Translations under genes and position numbers: made by a program
Notes under the pieces: generated by a model
Seen by the model: the letters and a program-made list of their open reading frames with translations, nothing else
The model's database searches: none
Told to the model about the DNA's origin: nothing
Assembly: GCA_025055215.1 (NCBI GenBank)
Contig: JANWYO010000142.1
Coordinates: 1 to 64,000, forward strand
Source of the DNA: Gemmataceae bacterium
GTDB taxonomy: Bacteria; Planctomycetota; Planctomycetia; Gemmatales; Gemmataceae
Reading direction: 5' to 3'
Length of the DNA stretch: 64,000 bases
Shown: one piece after another, positions 9,547 through 18,918 of the stretch
How positions within the stretch are numbered: position 1 is the stretch's first letter
Layout of the letters: each line of letters begins with the position of its first letter

Positions 9547-9989
9547 AAGCCTTCTCCTGTGGGTCTGTTCCGCGAGAACGGGAGCGCCCCGCAACGGGGC
9601 GGCCGGCGCTGGCCCTGTTTATAGCATCCTACGTCTGGCCTGCAAAGGGCGCTCTGAACGCCGGAAGCTCTAAAGGCGAGCCGGGCCAGCTTCGCCTTGG
9701 TCCGTTTCTCCTCTTCGTCAGGGTGTTGGCGTCCTGCCTGGTCGCTAGTCCGTGCACGGTCAGCGGAATTCTCCCTGGCTCACGGGCTGGCCGTGAAACC
9801 GCAACCCACCCAAGCCACGCCAATCCCGGGGTCGGCGAGTGAGGGCCAGGCGGCACGGCGAAAACAATCGGCACATCCGCTTAACTCGCGCCAAAGTTTC
9901 CCACCAGACCATCCGATCAAACCAGAAGATGCCGCACCTACCGGGCGCTGGATCGAGCGCGCTCTTGGGGCGTCGGCAGGAGGGAGGGC
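9547..9989. other. Divergent intergenic region, no gene seen
   Basis: 443 bases separating two divergently transcribed genes, so it should hold promoters for both. A short GC-rich inverted repeat (GCCCCG-CAA-CGGGGC) lies near 9586-9600, just upstream of the secreted-protein start. I see no convincing promoter hexamers, RNA gene or coding frame with a ribosome site. Confidence 0.5.
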
Positions 9990-11510
9990 ATGGGCAAACC
10001 CGAGAGGGACTGGGGACGCAGGCAGCAGCGGCGTTGGCCGACCGTCCTCGCGGGGCTGTGGGCCGTGGGATTGCCGGCCCTGCTCGGGGGTTGCCGAGGG
10101 ACCAGCCCTTGCGTGCCACCCGTGGTAGCGGATGGCGGGCCGCCCGAACAGGTTCGGGCGGCCGACGACGAGTTGCCTCCGCCGCGCGTCGAGCCTTCGG
10201 CCGCCGAGGGTGGCTCCGGTGCTGCCAGCCATGTGGTGCCCATCAGCCTGGATACAGTCCTGCGTTTGGCCGAGGAACAAAACGCGCAGATTGCCATCGC
10301 CCGGGAGCGTGTCCGCGAAGCCTGTGCGGAAAGCGAGGCCGCCCGGCATCGCTGGATCCCGGACCTTTGGGTAGGGGCCGGGTGGTATCGGCACGAAGGC
10401 GGTATCCAGAACCCCGATGGTACGTTCATCCGCGCCAGCAGCGGCGCCCTGTTTGTTGGGCCGGAAATGCGAGGCAAATGGGATTGGCAGGAATGGGCCT
10501 ATCAGCGCGTCAGTGCCGAGCGGCGCGCCCGGCAGCAAAAAGGCGAGTTACACCGCATCACCAGCGAAACCCTGCTGGAAGCCGCCAGCACGTACATCGA
10601 CTTGTTGGCCGCACGCACCGGCGAGGCCATTGCGCTCGAGCAGGAGGCTCAGCTGAAGGCCCTGTTGGAGCGCTCGCAGAAGGTGGCCGACGTGGAGCCG
10701 GGCGCCCGGGTCGAAGTCCACCGGGTCGAGACGGAACTGCTGCACCGCCGCTGGAATGTGAGCCGCCTGCGAGAACAGGCCGCGGCCGCGTCGGCCAAGT
10801 TGGTCTATCTGCTCGGTCTCGACCCGAGCGTCGAGTTGGTACCGCTGGATGCGCGGTTGGACAGACTGGAGCTGGTCGATCCGCGGCTTCCCCTGGGAGA
10901 GTTGATCGCACGGACGCTAAGCTGTGGCCCGGGAATGGCCGAGTTAGCGGGCTTGCTCACTTTAGTCCACGAAGGCTTGGAGCAGTCCCACGGTATCGGC
11001 CCTTGGCTGCCGGTCGTGGAATTGCGGATGGCGGAAGGCGGCTTCGGGGCGGGCCCTGGGTCGGCCATGACCTGGGACAATCGCTGGGACCTGGGCTTGC
11101 AAGCCCGTTGGAACCTGACCCAATTCCTGGCGGTGAAGGAACGCCGGCAGGCTGCGGCCGCCCGCCTGGCTCAGCTCCACCTCACGTGCGACGACCTGAA
11201 ACGCAAGCTCGTCAACGGCGTGACCATTTCTCACCAGGCGATTCAGCGAGGCAGGGAACAGATCGACCTGAGCCAAGAGCAAATCCGCACGGCGCGGCAA
11301 GCCTACGAGAAAAGCCGACAACGCATGGAGAACAACCTCGGCACGACCAGCGAGGTGCTCTTGTCGCTGCAAGCCCTAGCCGCCGCCCAGCTCAATTACC
11401 TGTCGGCCCTCCGCGATTACGACAAGAATCAACTCAGGTTGATGCTGCTAGTCGGCCCCGGAACGTGCTCCCCCATGCCATCAAGAGCCGAAGTCGAATC
11501 CGTCCGCTGA
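9990..11510 (+). CDS. TolC-family outer membrane efflux lipoprotein
   Basis: A 506-residue outer membrane channel component, expected to work as the exit duct of a tripartite efflux pump or type I secretion system. The N-terminus has a hydrophobic stretch ending in a lipobox-like LLGGC near residue 35. The mature part is dominated by long alpha-helices with repeated Ala/Leu/Glu heptads, in two halves (DTVLRLAEEQNAQIA early; the AYEKSRQRMENNLGT type late), as in TolC repeats. An AGGAGGGAGGG ribosome site precedes the ATG. No membrane-fusion protein or inner-membrane pump gene lies next to it, so its partners are encoded elsewhere. Confidence 0.85.
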   Translation: MGKPERDWGRRQQRRWPTVLAGLWAVGLPALLGGCRGTSPCVPPVVADGGPPEQVRAADDELPPPRVEPSAAEGGSGAASHVVPISLDTVLRLAEEQNAQIAIARERVREACAESEAARHRWIPDLWVGAGWYRHEGGIQNPDGTFIRASSGALFVGPEMRGKWDWQEWAYQRVSAERRARQQKGELHRITSETLLEAASTYIDLLAARTGEAIALEQEAQLKALLERSQKVADVEPGARVEVHRVETELLHRRWNVSRLREQAAAASAKLVYLLGLDPSVELVPLDARLDRLELVDPRLPLGELIARTLSCGPGMAELAGLLTLVHEGLEQSHGIGPWLPVVELRMAEGGFGAGPGSAMTWDNRWDLGLQARWNLTQFLAVKERRQAAAARLAQLHLTCDDLKRKLVNGVTISHQAIQRGREQIDLSQEQIRTARQAYEKSRQRMENNLGTTSEVLLSLQALAAAQLNYLSALRDYDKNQLRLMLLVGPGTCSPMPSRAEVESVR

Positions 11511-11641
11511 CCCGGGCAACGACGGCAAGCCAGCCTCTAAAGTTCGCTGGAGTGAACGTCCGATAGACGGGAAGACGGGCTGAGCCGGTCCCGAGGCGGA
11601 GGTGTCCGCGCGGCAGCTTCGGAAACAAGGGAAACGGCGGC

Positions 11642-13099
11642 ATGAACGAGACCCAGCAACTCTTGAGCCAAATTGTGGCCCTGCGACGGCGGCTCGAGGG
11701 GGAACTGGCACCGCGGCGGCTCGTCGAGGGGGTCAGGGCGGAGGGGGGGCCTTCACCAACAGCCGAAGCCGCCGCCGACGAGCCGGCAACGGCCCTCGAA
11801 CGGCGCGTTGCCTACGGAACTTGGAGCCACCGCCTCCTCGACGACACCATCAAACGACTGGGCGAACAGACTGGCCCGGCCGAAAACCCGCCGACGCTCC
11901 CCAGTCAGTTGACGTCCCGGGTCCGCAGGCTCCTCTGCTTGGGTTACGAACAGCTGCAACAACTCCGCGCCTTGGCCGATGAACCGGTCCTTCAGTTGGA
12001 CGGTGACGACCCCTTGGCCACTTACTACCGCGAAACCGTGGCGATGGCGGATACGGCGCTGCGCATGGTGCAGGCGTATCCTGACGCCGCAAGCGTGCAA
12101 CTGCGGCTCTGCGATGGTTTGCAGGCAACGCTCCAGGTTGTCGGTGACCGGCTGGCCGCCCTCCAGGCGGCCGTCCGCAAGCGCCGCCGGGAAAACGACC
12201 AGATCGAGCGGTTGGCGAGCGGTCTGGTTGCGCTGGAGCGCGGTGAGGCGGTTGACGTGGCCTCGCTGCACGCCCTGGCGGAGGAAATCATCGAGGAAGC
12301 GCGGCAGGGCGAGCCGCTCCGCTTCCTGGCGGCGCCGGCCACGGAGCCGGCCCGGTTCATCGCCTGCCACAGCCTGGTCGTGGCCCAGGTCGTCGCTCGC
12401 CTGGTGCGCCATGACCTTGACCTGCGACATCGGCCCCGCGAAGTCGTCCTGGCGGCGCTGGTACACGACGTCGGCATGTTGCGCCTGCCTATGTCGCTGT
12501 TGAGTCAGGAAGGCCCGTTCAGCGACGACCAGCGGCGCCAGCTGGAGACGCACCCCCGCTTGGGCGCTGAACTGGTCGGCCGGTTGGGGGCCGAAAGCTG
12601 GCTCGTGGAAGCGACGGCGAATCATCACGAACGGCTTGACGGCACCGGCTATCCGGCCGGGTTGCGGGAATTACAGATTGCCCCGTTGGTGCGGCTTTTG
12701 GCCGTCGGCGATGTCTATGGTGCCCTGTGCTGTCCGCGGCCGCATCGCCCCGCCTTCGATCCCCGCACCGCCCTCACCGAGACCCTCCTCCTGGCCGAAC
12801 GCGGTACCCTGGATCGCCTCCAGGGGGAGCGGTTGTTGCAGCTGTCGTTCTACCCGGTTGGGACAGCGGTCGAGCTGGCCGACGGCTCCGTCGGCCTGGT
12901 CGTGGCGACCCACATGGCCCGCCGCGACCTGACCACGCCGGCCCGGCCGGTCGTGGCCTTGTTGACCGACGGTTTGGGCCAGCCCTTGCCGCAACCGCGC
13001 CATCTCGACCTCGCCGAGGTCGAGGGGCCGGCCATTGTTCGCTCGCTGCCAGCGGCGGAACGCCGCCGCCTGGCTCGGGTCCTTTTATCCCTCGCCTGA
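11642..13099 (+). CDS. HD-GYP domain protein (probable cyclic-di-GMP phosphodiesterase)
   Basis: A 485-residue soluble protein. Residues 1-230 are helical, without a recognisable sensor. Residues 235-385 are an HD-GYP domain: His243, the His275-Asp276 pair in VHDVGM, and HHERLDGTGYP at 328-338, which contains the GYP signature. HD-GYP enzymes cleave cyclic-di-GMP with a di- or tri-metal centre. The C-terminal 100 residues (VELADGSVGLVV and on) are a small beta domain often found behind HD-GYP in such proteins. No receiver domain is present, so input must come through the helical N-terminus. It lies about 130 bases downstream of the TolC-like gene. Confidence 0.85.
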   Translation: MNETQQLLSQIVALRRRLEGELAPRRLVEGVRAEGGPSPTAEAAADEPATALERRVAYGTWSHRLLDDTIKRLGEQTGPAENPPTLPSQLTSRVRRLLCLGYEQLQQLRALADEPVLQLDGDDPLATYYRETVAMADTALRMVQAYPDAASVQLRLCDGLQATLQVVGDRLAALQAAVRKRRRENDQIERLASGLVALERGEAVDVASLHALAEEIIEEARQGEPLRFLAAPATEPARFIACHSLVVAQVVARLVRHDLDLRHRPREVVLAALVHDVGMLRLPMSLLSQEGPFSDDQRRQLETHPRLGAELVGRLGAESWLVEATANHHERLDGTGYPAGLRELQIAPLVRLLAVGDVYGALCCPRPHRPAFDPRTALTETLLLAERGTLDRLQGERLLQLSFYPVGTAVELADGSVGLVVATHMARRDLTTPARPVVALLTDGLGQPLPQPRHLDLAEVEGPAIVRSLPAAERRRLARVLLSLA

Positions 13100-13177
13100 C
13101 TTTCCCAGAAGTCGCGCGAGAGTCGCACGGACGCCGCCGAGGCTCGCTTCCATGATGCTCGCTCCCTGGAGAGTGCC

Positions 13178-13906
13178 ATGCCTGGCGTGTTCGGCTACTT
13201 GGCCGCGACCCGGCATCCACTGCCCTGCCTGCTGTTTCTCTTGCCGCTGCTGGTGGGGTACGAAGCCGGCGTGCTCTGGCTCGGCGGCACCGATCCCGAC
13301 GCGGTCCGCAACGGTGCTGATACCTGGCTGCGCTGGGGCTTGGAGTCGTTCGGGCTCGCTCAACTGTACGGCTTGCCGGTGCTGGTGACGCTGCTGTTCC
13401 TGACCTGGAGTTGGTGGCGCTGGTGGGAGCGGCCGGACGACCTCCCGGGTGTCTTGGCGGGAATGGCCCTGGAGAGCATCCTCTTTGCCCTGGGGCTCTG
13501 CGGCTTAAGCCGGACCCTCGGCCCGATGCTCGACCGGCTGGGCGTGGCTTTGCAGACGTCCACTTGGCCGGAGGGCCTGCGCCACGCCGTGACCTACCTG
13601 GGCGCCGGCATCTATGAGGAACTCCTGTTCCGGATGTTACTGTTTGGTGGGCTGTTGGCGTTGTTGCAGATCTTGGGAGCACCGTGGCTCGCGGCGGCGG
13701 CCCTAGCCGCCGCCGCGTCGTCCCTCCTCTTCGCCGCCGCCCACCACGCCGGACCCTACGGCGAGCCGTTCGAGCGCTGCGTCTTCCTCTTCCGCACGTT
13801 GGCCGGGCTTTACTTCGTCGTCATCTATCAACTGCGGGGCTTCGGCATCGCCGTCGGCGCTCACGCCTGCTACGACGTGCTGGTGGACAGCTTCACCAGT
13901 GGATGA
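13178..13906 (+). CDS. CPBP-family intramembrane protease
   Basis: A 242-residue multi-pass membrane protein with about six hydrophobic segments. The CPBP (Abi/CAAX-protease-like) motifs are in order: Tyr-Glu-Glu in IYEELLFR, a His in FAAAHHAG, and GIAVGAHACYD near the C-terminus. The family contains type II CAAX prenyl endopeptidases and bacterial proteases of unknown substrate; the bacterial role here is unknown. GGAG lies just before the ATG. It sits 78 bases after the HD-GYP gene and is probably cotranscribed. The 3' end abuts the convergent msrB gene with no gap. Confidence 0.87.
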   Translation: MPGVFGYLAATRHPLPCLLFLLPLLVGYEAGVLWLGGTDPDAVRNGADTWLRWGLESFGLAQLYGLPVLVTLLFLTWSWWRWWERPDDLPGVLAGMALESILFALGLCGLSRTLGPMLDRLGVALQTSTWPEGLRHAVTYLGAGIYEELLFRMLLFGGLLALLQILGAPWLAAAALAAAASSLLFAAAHHAGPYGEPFERCVFLFRTLAGLYFVVIYQLRGFGIAVGAHACYDVLVDSFTSG

Positions 13907-14413
13907 TTACGGAGCCGTTTGCCGAGGAACGAGCTTGAGGGCGGCTGAGTTGATGCAATAACGCAGCCCCGTCGGTTTGGGACCGTCGTCGAAGACGTGA
14001 CCCAAATGGGCGTCGCAGCGGCTGCAAAGCACCTCCGTCCGCACCATGAACCAGCTGCGATCGTTTTGCAGCGAAATGGCGTCGTCATTGATTGGCTGCC
14101 AGAAGCTCGGCCAGCCGGTCCCGGAGTCGAACTTGGCCTGGGAGTCGAACAGGGGCTGACCGCAGCAGACGCACTGGTAGATGCCGTCGGTCTTGGTGTC
14201 CCAATAAGCCCCCGTGAACGCCCGCTCGGTGCCTTTCTTGCGGGTCACTTGGTACTGCAATTCGCTGAGTTGCGCCCGCCACTCGGCATCGGTTTTCTGG
14301 ATCTTTCCACCCATGGGGACCCCTCGTCGCTCCGGCAAGGCACCGGTCTGGAGTTGAAAGACCACCCAGAACGTGGCCGCGGCCGCGGCCAGGAACACCA
14401 GTGCCCGTTTCAT
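13907..14413 (-). CDS. msrB: Exported peptide-methionine (R)-S-oxide reductase
   Basis: Reduces methionine-R-sulfoxide in oxidised proteins. It has 168 residues. The first 22 form a signal peptide or membrane anchor ([15 protein letters not shown]), so the enzyme acts in the periplasm or is membrane-tethered. Zinc ligands are the Cys pairs at 81/84 and 130/133. Catalytic Cys153 sits in RYCINSAAL, the standard MsrB motif, and GTGWPSFW is the substrate-pocket signature. Electron donors are not encoded nearby. A perfect 34-base palindrome lies between this gene and the upstream DUF1080 gene on the same strand. Confidence 0.94.
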   Translation of the reverse strand: MKRALVFLAAAAATFWVVFQLQTGALPERRGVPMGGKIQKTDAEWRAQLSELQYQVTRKKGTERAFTGAYWDTKTDGIYQCVCCGQPLFDSQAKFDSGTGWPSFWQPINDDAISLQNDRSWFMVRTEVLCSRCDAHLGHVFDDGPKPTGLRYCINSAALKLVPRQTAP

Positions 14414-14473
14414 GCCTGCCTCCCTCTGGAGTCATTGTACCCCCTTGCCTGGCACCGGCGTTCCAGACTTTCC

Positions 14474-14507
14474 CCGGGATCGTGCCGCGGCCGCGGCACG
14501 ATCCCGG
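14474..14507. terminator. Perfect 34-bp palindrome, possible terminator of the DUF1080 gene
   Basis: The sequence is its own reverse complement across all 34 bases, centred on GCGGCCGC. It begins 13 bases beyond the stop of the DUF1080 gene and lies about 60 bases before the msrB start, on the same strand. There is no U-run after it, so it is not a canonical intrinsic terminator. It could act as a strong hairpin that stops or stabilises the transcript, or as a dimeric protein-binding site. Confidence 0.5.
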
Positions 14508-14519
14508 ACCAGAGCCGGA

Positions 14520-15842
14520 TCACTTGGGAGCATCGAGCCGCTTGACGGCGATGTGGCGGAATTCCACCGGGTCGCCGTGACCGGCAAAGCCGAAGTGGCC
14601 GGTCGTCCGGTCCTTTCCGGGGTGCGGCCGATTGCCCATGAATTCCTTCACCTGGCCCAAGTCGGTGTCGAGGATGATGGTGCCGTTAAGCTCGACCTTG
14701 ATGCGGGAGCCTTGCACCGTCACCTCCTGGAAATTCCATTCTCCCACTGGCCGCAGGTAGCCGCGATGGCTGGCCACCATCCCGTAGGCCGAGCCGTGAA
14801 ACTGTCGGGGATCGAGCTTGGCGTATTTGGGGGCGGTGTCGTCGAGGACCTGGAGTTCACACATGCCGACATAGGCCGGGTCGCCCTGACCCGGATAGCG
14901 AATGGCCAAGCCGTTGTTGCCCCCCGGAGGGAGTTTGAATTCGAGGCGGACGACGAAATCACCGTACTCGGCCTTGGTGAAGAGGGTGCCCCCCTTTCCG
15001 GGCTTGCAGACGATGGCCCCGTCTTTCACCTCATAGTTCTGCACCGCTCCCTCCCAGCCGGTCAAGTCCTTGCCATTGAAAATCGGCTCGAAGCCGTCGG
15101 CGTTGTGTTTGGCGAGAATGGCGTTAGCCTCGGTGGGGGGAATCTCCCGGACGAAGATATTCCGCCAACGGATCTCGCCGCCGTGGGTCTGAAGCTGGAT
15201 GGGGCCTTTGGCAAAGAGCGGCTTGCTCCGGTCCCAGAAGTTCTCCATGATGGCGTGGTTCACCACCAGCTTGTCGTTGAGGTACACCGTCGTGCGGGCA
15301 CCCACCTGGATGATCCGGAACTGGTTCCACTCGCCGAACGGCTTGTCCGCCAAGACGAGCGGGTCGCGTCCGGGCGCCCCTTTGCTGTTGTTGAACAAGC
15401 CGCCGGAGCCTTTGTCGGCCCCGCGGTCCCATTTTCCTCCTTCCTTGGTGTAGTCCCAGATCTGCACCTGCGGCGTGCCCCGCAGGTAGATACCGCTGTC
15501 CGCCTTCGGCACCGTCTTGTACTCGATCCACAGTTCGATGTCGCCGAATTCCTTCTCGGTGGTCGCGTAGGGTCCTTTGCCGTCGTTGACCAATTCGCCG
15601 TTCTGCACGCTCCAATGGGCGCGGAATTCCTTCATGTCGGCGTCGCGCTTTTTGGCGCGCTCCGCATCGGACATGGCCCACAGCTTCCGCGGATCGAAGT
15701 GCCCCAAGCCGTACCAGCCGGTGAGGTCTTTACCGTTAAACAGGGCCATGAAACCGGGGGGCGGGGTGGACTGGGCAAGGGTGGGAGCGGTCAGCGCCCA
15801 GGCGCTGAGCAGACCCAGTCCGGCGAGGCACGCAGCACGCAT
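14520..15842 (-). CDS. Secreted protein with two DUF1080 (3-keto-disaccharide hydrolase-type) domains
   Basis: A 440-residue exported protein. Start ATG 15842 gives a Sec signal (MRAACLAGLG...TLAQ) and has GAGGG upstream. Two DUF1080 beta-sandwich domains follow, each opening with FNGKDLTGW (mature residues near 30 and 250) and containing IELWIEYK- or FVVRLEFK-like strands and SGIYLRG / NGLAIRYP turns. DUF1080 is a concanavalin-like fold very abundant in planctomycetes, with members shown or proposed to act on 3-keto-glycosides. The substrate here is unknown and one domain may be only for binding. A 34-bp palindrome follows the stop. Confidence 0.85.
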   Translation of the reverse strand: MRAACLAGLGLLSAWALTAPTLAQSTPPPGFMALFNGKDLTGWYGLGHFDPRKLWAMSDAERAKKRDADMKEFRAHWSVQNGELVNDGKGPYATTEKEFGDIELWIEYKTVPKADSGIYLRGTPQVQIWDYTKEGGKWDRGADKGSGGLFNNSKGAPGRDPLVLADKPFGEWNQFRIIQVGARTTVYLNDKLVVNHAIMENFWDRSKPLFAKGPIQLQTHGGEIRWRNIFVREIPPTEANAILAKHNADGFEPIFNGKDLTGWEGAVQNYEVKDGAIVCKPGKGGTLFTKAEYGDFVVRLEFKLPPGGNNGLAIRYPGQGDPAYVGMCELQVLDDTAPKYAKLDPRQFHGSAYGMVASHRGYLRPVGEWNFQEVTVQGSRIKVELNGTIILDTDLGQVKEFMGNRPHPGKDRTTGHFGFAGHGDPVEFRHIAVKRLDAPK

Positions 15843-15958
15843 GGAAAAGCCCTCGATGTCTGACGACCAGGCTGGTCTCCGGGCCACCGATAGCCCGGGG
15901 ACCGATGCTGACAGACTACCGGGCGTTTCTTCCCTGGACAAGACACCGGCCGACCGTG

Positions 15959-17320
15959 CTACAGCGCGCTCCGCTGCTCGCGCAGTTTCGTCCAATAAGT
16001 CACCAGATCGATCCGGGTGATGATGTCCACGATCTTGCCCTCGGCCACCGCCAGGACGCCGGTGTGTCCCGCCAGCAGGAGGCGATAGGCTTCGTCGAGG
16101 TGGACCGAGACGTCGAGCTGCGGCAGGGGCCGGGCCATGATCTCGCCGATCTTGACCCCGGACGGGTCCCGATTGTCGTGCAGCAGCCGGGCCAGGGTTA
16201 CTTCCTGGATGCTGCCGACGGATCGCCCGTCTTGCAGCACCGGGAGCTGGGAGAAACCGGCCGACTGGAGGAGGGCGATGGCATCGGCAGCGGTGGCCTC
16301 GGGACTAATGGAAATCAACGGTCGATTGCCACGCATCTTCAGCAGATCGCCGACGGAATGGGCTGGTGGCTCCTGGTACAGCAGGTTATTGGCCGCCAGC
16401 CAATCATCGTCGAACATTTTGCTGAGGTAGTTGCGGCCGGTGTCGGCGCACAGGGCCACGACCAGATGATCGCTGCTCAGGCGGCGGGCGTAACGAAGGG
16501 CGGCGGCGACGGCCGTGCCGCTCGAGCCGCCCACCAGAATCCCCTCCCGACGGGCCAGCGCTCGGGCCACGTGGAACGACTCCGCATCGCTGACCCGGAC
16601 CCACTCGTCCACGACCTGACTGTTGAACGTCTTCGGGACGAAATCCTCGCCGATTCCCTCAACCTTCCACGGCTTGGGAGCGTCGCCGGAAAGGACCGAG
16701 CCTTCCGGGTCGGCCGCCACGACCCGGACATCGGGGTTCTGCTCTTTCAAGTAACGCCCCACTCCGGAGATGGTGCCGCCCGTGCCGACCCCGGCGACGA
16801 AGACGGTCACTCGGCCGTCGGTCTGCTCCCAGATTTCGTGGCCGGTGGTCCGGTAGTGGATTTCGGGATTGGCGAGGTTGGTGAATTGATTCGGTCGCCA
16901 GGCGCCGGGGATCTCGCGGGCCAGGCGATCGGCGACGCCGTTATAACTCTCGGGGGAGTCGGGCGGGACATTGGTGGGGGTGATGACGATTTCGGCGCCA
17001 TAGGCCTTGAGAAGGCTGATCTTTTCCTTGCTCATCTTGTCGGGGAGAACGAAGATGCAGCGGTAGCCTTTGACGGCGGCGGCCATGGCCAGGCCGACGC
17101 CGGTGTTACCGGCGGTGGCCTCGATGATCGTGCCTCCGGGGCGCAACCAGCCGCGGCGTTCCGCCTCGTTGACCATCGCCAGGCCCACGCGATCCTTGAC
17201 GCTGCCGCCGGGGTTCAGGGACTCCAGCTTCACGTAAATGCTCGCGGACAGCCCCTCGCTGACTCGGCGGAGGCGGACCAGGGGTGTATGACCGATGGTT
17301 TGCAGGATGGTTTCGTGCAT
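15959..17320 (-). CDS. Cysteine synthase / cystathionine beta-synthase-type enzyme with CBS pair
   Basis: PLP enzyme of 453 residues that either makes cysteine from O-acetylserine and sulfide or condenses serine with homocysteine. Residues 1-320 are the fold-type II catalytic domain: Lys42 in GGSVKDR binds PLP, ATAGNTG binds the substrate carboxylate, and GVGTGGTISG holds the phosphate. Residues 335-453 contain two CBS motifs, a common adenosyl-ligand-sensing module. The domain order matches cystathionine beta-synthase, but bacterial proteins of this layout can be either activity. A GGGAGGA site precedes ATG 17320; the longer open frame upstream is discarded. It is divergent from hemL. Confidence 0.9.
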   Translation of the reverse strand: MHETILQTIGHTPLVRLRRVSEGLSASIYVKLESLNPGGSVKDRVGLAMVNEAERRGWLRPGGTIIEATAGNTGVGLAMAAAVKGYRCIFVLPDKMSKEKISLLKAYGAEIVITPTNVPPDSPESYNGVADRLAREIPGAWRPNQFTNLANPEIHYRTTGHEIWEQTDGRVTVFVAGVGTGGTISGVGRYLKEQNPDVRVVAADPEGSVLSGDAPKPWKVEGIGEDFVPKTFNSQVVDEWVRVSDAESFHVARALARREGILVGGSSGTAVAAALRYARRLSSDHLVVALCADTGRNYLSKMFDDDWLAANNLLYQEPPAHSVGDLLKMRGNRPLISISPEATAADAIALLQSAGFSQLPVLQDGRSVGSIQEVTLARLLHDNRDPSGVKIGEIMARPLPQLDVSVHLDEAYRLLLAGHTGVLAVAEGKIVDIITRIDLVTYWTKLREQRSAL

Positions 17321-17530
17321 GGCGTTCCTCCCGCAGCGACGTCGCCGCCCGACCGATCCTTGACGTATTCTCCGGCAAGGTTTGCGGGCAGAGCAAGGGA
17401 AGTCGCGTCGGACGTGGGAATGAAGTGCCGGATAAGGGGCGGTGCTGTCGAGGGAGTTGGTTGCATACAATGTCTCGGCTGAGGCGGCGCCGCGGCGGCG
17501 GCCGCCGCACCTTCTCCCGCGAGACCGACC

Positions 17531-18817
17531 ATGCCGATGCCGCGACCGCGTAGCCAGCAAGCCTTCGAGCGGGCCCTCCGCGCCATCCCCGGAGGCGTCA
17601 ACAGCCCCGCCCGCGCCTTCGGCGCGGTGGGTGGCCAGCCGATCTTCATCGACCGGGGTGACGGCCCCTTCCTCGTCGACATCGACGGCCACCGCTACCT
17701 CGACTACGTCGGCTCCTGGGGCCCGCTGATCCTCGGCCACCGCCACCCGCGAGTGGTTCAGGCCGTTGAAGATGCCCTCCACAAAGGTGCCACCTTCGGG
17801 GCACCCACCGAGCTGGAGACCGAACTGGCCGAGCTGATCATCGCCTTGGTCCCTTCCATCGAGATGGTGCGCATGGTCAGCTCCGGCACCGAAGCAGCGA
17901 TGAGCGCCTTGCGGCTGGCGCGCGGCTTCACCGGCCGTGACGTGATCGTCAAGTTCGCCGGCTGCTACCACGGCCACGTCGATTCGTTGTTGGTCCAGGC
18001 CGGCTCCAGCGCCACGACCCACGGCGTGCCGACCAGTCCGGGCGTTCCTCGGAATTGTACCGCTGACACGCTGGTCCTGCGCTTTAACGACCCGCAGGGG
18101 TTGGTCGATGCTTTCCGCCTTCACGGGGAGCGGATCGCGGGGGTCATTGTCGAGCCGGTGGCGGGTAACATGGGACTGGTGCCGCCATCAGCCGATTTCT
18201 TGACGGAGTTACGCCGCCAGACCGAGCGTTACGGAGCGCTGCTGATTTACGACGAGGTGATGACCGGTTTCCGCCTCGCCTTGGGAGGCGCCCAGGCACT
18301 CTTCGGCCAGAAGCCGGACCTCACGGTCTTAGGGAAGATTGTGGGCGGGGGGCTGCCGGTGGGAGCTTATGGCGGCCGGGCTGACATCATGAAGCACGTG
18401 ATGCCGGCGGGGCCTGTGTTCCAAGCCGGAACGCTGTCGGGCAATCCGTTGGCGATGGCCGCCGGCCTGGCGACCTTGCGGGAGCTGCGCGACCATCCGC
18501 CCTACGCCCGGCTCGAGGAGTTGGGGCGGCGACTGGCAGACGGCTTGCGCGAGGCAGCGGCCCATTTGCCGCACCACCTCCAGCGCGTCGGCAGCATGTG
18601 GACCCTCTTTTTCACCGCTGCGCCGGTGGTGGACTACGATACGGCCCGATTGGCCGACACCGCCCGGTTTGCCCGGTTCTTCTGGGGCATGATGGACCGC
18701 GGCATCTACCTGCCGTGCAGCCAATTCGAGGCAGCGTTCCTGAGCACGGCCCACAGCGACGAGCACATTGCAGCGACCATCGATGCCGCTCGCGAGGTGT
18801 TGGCGGCCGAGAAATGA
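17531..18817 (+). CDS. hemL: Glutamate-1-semialdehyde 2,1-aminomutase
   Basis: Makes 5-aminolevulinate, the tetrapyrrole precursor, by the C5 route. It has 428 residues, the usual length. The N-terminal [12 protein letters not shown] and the DYVGSWGP motif are GSA-aminomutase signatures; PLP-binding Lys269 sits in VLGKIVGGG, and EPVAGNMG is conserved. No other heme gene is adjacent. The neighbour on the opposite strand (cysteine synthase) starts 210 bases upstream. A strong inverted repeat just after the stop should terminate transcription. Confidence 0.95.
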   Translation: MPMPRPRSQQAFERALRAIPGGVNSPARAFGAVGGQPIFIDRGDGPFLVDIDGHRYLDYVGSWGPLILGHRHPRVVQAVEDALHKGATFGAPTELETELAELIIALVPSIEMVRMVSSGTEAAMSALRLARGFTGRDVIVKFAGCYHGHVDSLLVQAGSSATTHGVPTSPGVPRNCTADTLVLRFNDPQGLVDAFRLHGERIAGVIVEPVAGNMGLVPPSADFLTELRRQTERYGALLIYDEVMTGFRLALGGAQALFGQKPDLTVLGKIVGGGLPVGAYGGRADIMKHVMPAGPVFQAGTLSGNPLAMAAGLATLRELRDHPPYARLEELGRRLADGLREAAAHLPHHLQRVGSMWTLFFTAAPVVDYDTARLADTARFARFFWGMMDRGIYLPCSQFEAAFLSTAHSDEHIAATIDAAREVLAAEK

Positions 18818-18819
18818 CT

Positions 18820-18851
18820 GCGGCCCACCCGGCTTCAGCCGGGTGGGCCGC
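18820..18851. terminator. Strong inverted repeat between convergent genes
   Basis: Two perfect 15-base arms (18820-18834 and 18837-18851) with a two-base loop, starting three bases after the hemL stop and 68 bases before the end of the convergent sigma factor gene. It is well placed to end transcripts from both sides. A U-run is lacking, as is common in high-GC genomes. Confidence 0.6.
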
Positions 18852-18918
18852 CCGAAAGCGCTGCGGCGCTCGCTTGCCGACGCAGTGGCCGTGAAGGTCG
18901 CTTAGCCAGCCGGCGGCC

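Noticed and set aside
9839-11566. 575-residue plus-strand frame overlapping the TolC-like gene
   Set aside because: Arg/Gly/Pro-rich composition typical of a wrong frame in high-GC DNA; the TolC-like frame has a strong ribosome site and lipobox.
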